Shown in pieces: positions 62,308-64,000 of a stretch of DNA of 64,000 bases. This DNA comes from Siderastrea siderea. Taxonomy: Eukaryota > Cnidaria > Anthozoa > Scleractinia > Rhizangiidae. Below the pieces are notes generated by a model. That model did not search any database. It had not been told where the DNA came from and saw only the letters and a list, made by a program, of their open reading frames with translations. Positions within the stretch are counted from its first letter, which is position 1, and every line of letters begins with the position of its first letter. The position numbers and the translations under genes are program-made. The stretch covers positions 17,443,911 through 17,507,910 of the forward strand of contig OZ034970.1 of assembly GCA_964030785.1 (NCBI GenBank). The letters are read 5' to 3'.

Positions 62308-63210
62308 TTTGCGTGAGTCACGGAGTGTGCGTGACATCAAGTACCTTTACCGCGTCATCTTTTGCTTTTTAAAAACCACATGCCGGCTACGCATGCATAT
62401 ATTTATTTTGTTCCGAATATTCCATAAAATAAACCCAAACCAGTTCATGAATTGCATTTAAAAGAAAGCCAAATCACGCCAAAATAAAGAGTAGACTAAG
62501 ACCATCCCATCATGTTTCTCCGTTTAGCATCGTCCGACGAGCTTTTGTTAATTTCCCTGGCGCGATGACGTGTATTCCGTGCTTTGACACATTCTTGCTG
62601 AGATTGCAACTAACGTATCGATAACGTTTCAATTCCCAAAATAAACTCAAAACAAAAATTCGGATATCCGGAAAATAAGTCGTTGTTTTGTAATATTTAA
62701 CACATTCCGGGTTAATTGTACGACTTGTACTCGCTCCGAGCCAAACGCTTGAGTAATACAAAAATAAATATTTCACACAAACAGAGAGCAGAGTATTCAA
62801 ACAAAAAATAGGTGAATGATTATTTATAGCTACAAGCGAGTGATCACGTGAGTGACATAGTAGTAGTTTTAAATAGCTTGGACATGTCCAAACGGTCTTT
62901 GTTTTCGCTATCTGATTATATTTAGCCCTCTCTTCTTGTAAAATATGAAATGAAACAAAACTATACATTTCAGAGAGCAGAGTGTTCATGTTAAACGCGT
63001 GTGATCGGCTGATCGCTATTAAAGATTAAATCTTGCGTGACCGTGACAGAAGAAGCCGGCTGGGCCGCGAGTGTCTGGTTGGATTAGCTTCGATTTACCG
63101 ACAAAAAAATATCTGACACAGATTATGAACCGTTGCACACGGTTAACTATGAGTACGCATTGCGGTTCTACTTTCTAATGACCAACTGCTGACCACGAAG
63201 CCCATGTGCG
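62308..63210. other. Non-coding, probable 5' flank of the host gene at 63211
   Basis: No ORF of note; the 159-codon minus-strand frame at 62510-62989 has no recognised domain. The stretch holds the promoter and leader of the downstream gene, but no clear TATA box was seen. Confidence 0.4.
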
Positions 63211-63247
63211 ATGGAGAGCATGGAAGAATGGCCGGATTGTTTCGTGG
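63211..63247 (+). CDS. Host gene exon 1 (start codon)
   Basis: ATGGAGAGCATGGAAGAATG opens a 37-nt coding exon ending at GTGG|GTAAGT. It encodes MESMEEWPDCFV plus a split Gly codon. The downstream exons keep the frame, which supports it strongly although each exon is tiny. The gene is otherwise unknown. Confidence 0.65.
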
Positions 63248-63349
63248 GTAAGTACAATGAATCATCCATATTCATCGTCTTTTATGTGAAAACAAATGTT
63301 TGAAGTTTTTTGGGAAAGCATTTTAAACAAGATTTTGTGCTTTTTTCAG

Positions 63350-63386
63350 GGGAAGATGGGCCCCCGGAAGAAAGAGGTAGTGAAAG
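63350..63386 (+). CDS. Host gene exon 2
   Basis: A 37-nt exon between GCTTTTTTCAG and GAAAG|GTAAGT. It continues the frame as EDGPPEERGSE plus a split Arg codon. Confidence 0.65.
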
Positions 63387-63520
63387 GTAAGTTAGTTCGG
63401 TGACTGCTATTATCCGAAGCTTTATTTCGTTTGTGAGCTGAGAAAGTAGACACATTTTTCAGATTTTTCAAGTGACATATTACTTACATTTTGTTCTGAT
63501 ACCTGTTTATACCTTACCAG

Positions 63521-63599
63521 GGGCAGAACTAAAAAAGACGCGATAGTAGTTGAAAGCGAAGACGAAGACATAGGCAGTGGCACTACAGATGACTGTGAG
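63521..63599 (+). CDS. Host gene exon 3, acidic
   Basis: A 79-nt exon between TACCTTACCAG and TGTGAG|GTAAGC. It encodes a Lys then Glu/Asp-rich stretch (VVESEDEDIGSG) and ends in phase 0. Acidic, probably disordered. Confidence 0.65.
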
Positions 63600-63751
63600 G
63601 TAAGCTGTGCTGCACTTTATACTCTTTTTCCATCCAGTCTAAATAGTGAATGAATACTTTGCTCTCAACTACGCGATTGTTCCGGCTATTTGCTCAGTCC
63701 CTACCGTATTTTAACATCGAAAAAACAACAAATGCTTTTAAATTTCAACAG

Positions 63752-63798
63752 AAAGACGAACTTGGTGACTCTTATCAGGAAACGGACTCCGATAATCT
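63752..63798 (+). CDS. Host gene exon 4, gene continues beyond window
   Basis: A 47-nt exon between AAATTTCAACAG and AATCT|GTAAGT, acidic (KDELGDSYQETDSDN). A further Asp-rich open stretch (DIDFDTDEF) lies at 63951 to the window end, but its splice junction is not clear. Confidence 0.6.
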
Positions 63799-64000
63799 GT
63801 AAGTAAAGCTTACATGTTTTCTAACAAAATGTTTTTCTTACACATCAATTGCCTTTATTATATATACTAGAGCGAATTAGCAGTATTTTCCTTTCCTGAG
63901 AAAAATAATATATTTACACTGTAAAAGAAATGGTATCTTTGACATGTGAGGATATTGATTTCGACACTGACGAGTTTCTCATGTTTGAATGCTTTCATCA

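Overview
The window looks like nuclear DNA of a metazoan, most plausibly an anthozoan cnidarian such as a stony coral. It is AT-rich and mostly non-coding. It has spliced genes with GT-AG introns, a fibrinogen-domain exon, a SAMD9-like gene, a KIAA1958/QRICH1-like gene, and DM and THAP zinc-finger ORFs. Penelope-like retroelement relics and several small inverted-repeat elements are scattered through it. The taxonomic call is an inference from gene content; there is no rRNA or marker gene to confirm it.

Left part (1-40,051): a 251-bp duplicated repeat and two decayed Penelope-like elements occupy 1-5,182. A tRNA-derived SINE head, a candidate two-exon fragment, a fibrinogen-domain terminal exon and several MITE-like elements follow. 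A single-ORF KIAA1958/QRICH1-like gene lies at 16,264. A DM-domain ORF is divergent from an intact DD34E transposase at 22.7-24.3 kb. A THAP ORF lies at 25.4-25.7 kb. A SAMD9-like gene on the minus strand (26.9-30.9 kb) is interrupted by one frameshift and one stop. Micro- and minisatellites fill much of the rest.

Right part (40,058-62,301): the main feature is a complete, apparently intact Polinton/Maverick (adintovirus-like) element of 22,244 bp. It has terminal inverted repeats of 459 and 455 bp and a perfect 6-bp target duplication (GTCGTG), and its body is visibly more GC-rich than its flanks. It encodes a protein-primed family B DNA polymerase, a chromodomain integrase, a major capsid protein, two penton-like paralogues, an adenain-like protease, an FtsK/HerA-like packaging ATPase and a parvovirus-type phospholipase A2-like protein. 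It also encodes basic core-like peptides, one of them a 59-aa ORF. Less usual cargo includes a SLOG/DprA-like protein with a possibly displaced GSRD motif, a double zinc-finger GRF protein, a RING-like protein, a two-helix membrane protein, a glycine-rich protein, a protein built from nine 15-residue repeats, and a Pol III-type tRNA-like gene.

The Polinton genes form a left block of minus-strand small genes, a long plus-strand block (replication-associated, integrase, capsid, packaging), two minus-strand genes, and polB on the right. Three divergent gene pairs share bidirectional promoters with TATA, CCAAT and E-box elements. Two of these promoters are inverted copies of one another. Several plus-strand genes have a TATA box inside or just after the preceding gene.

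Beyond the Polinton, at 63,211, a plus-strand host gene begins with at least four very short, phase-consistent exons and runs off the window.
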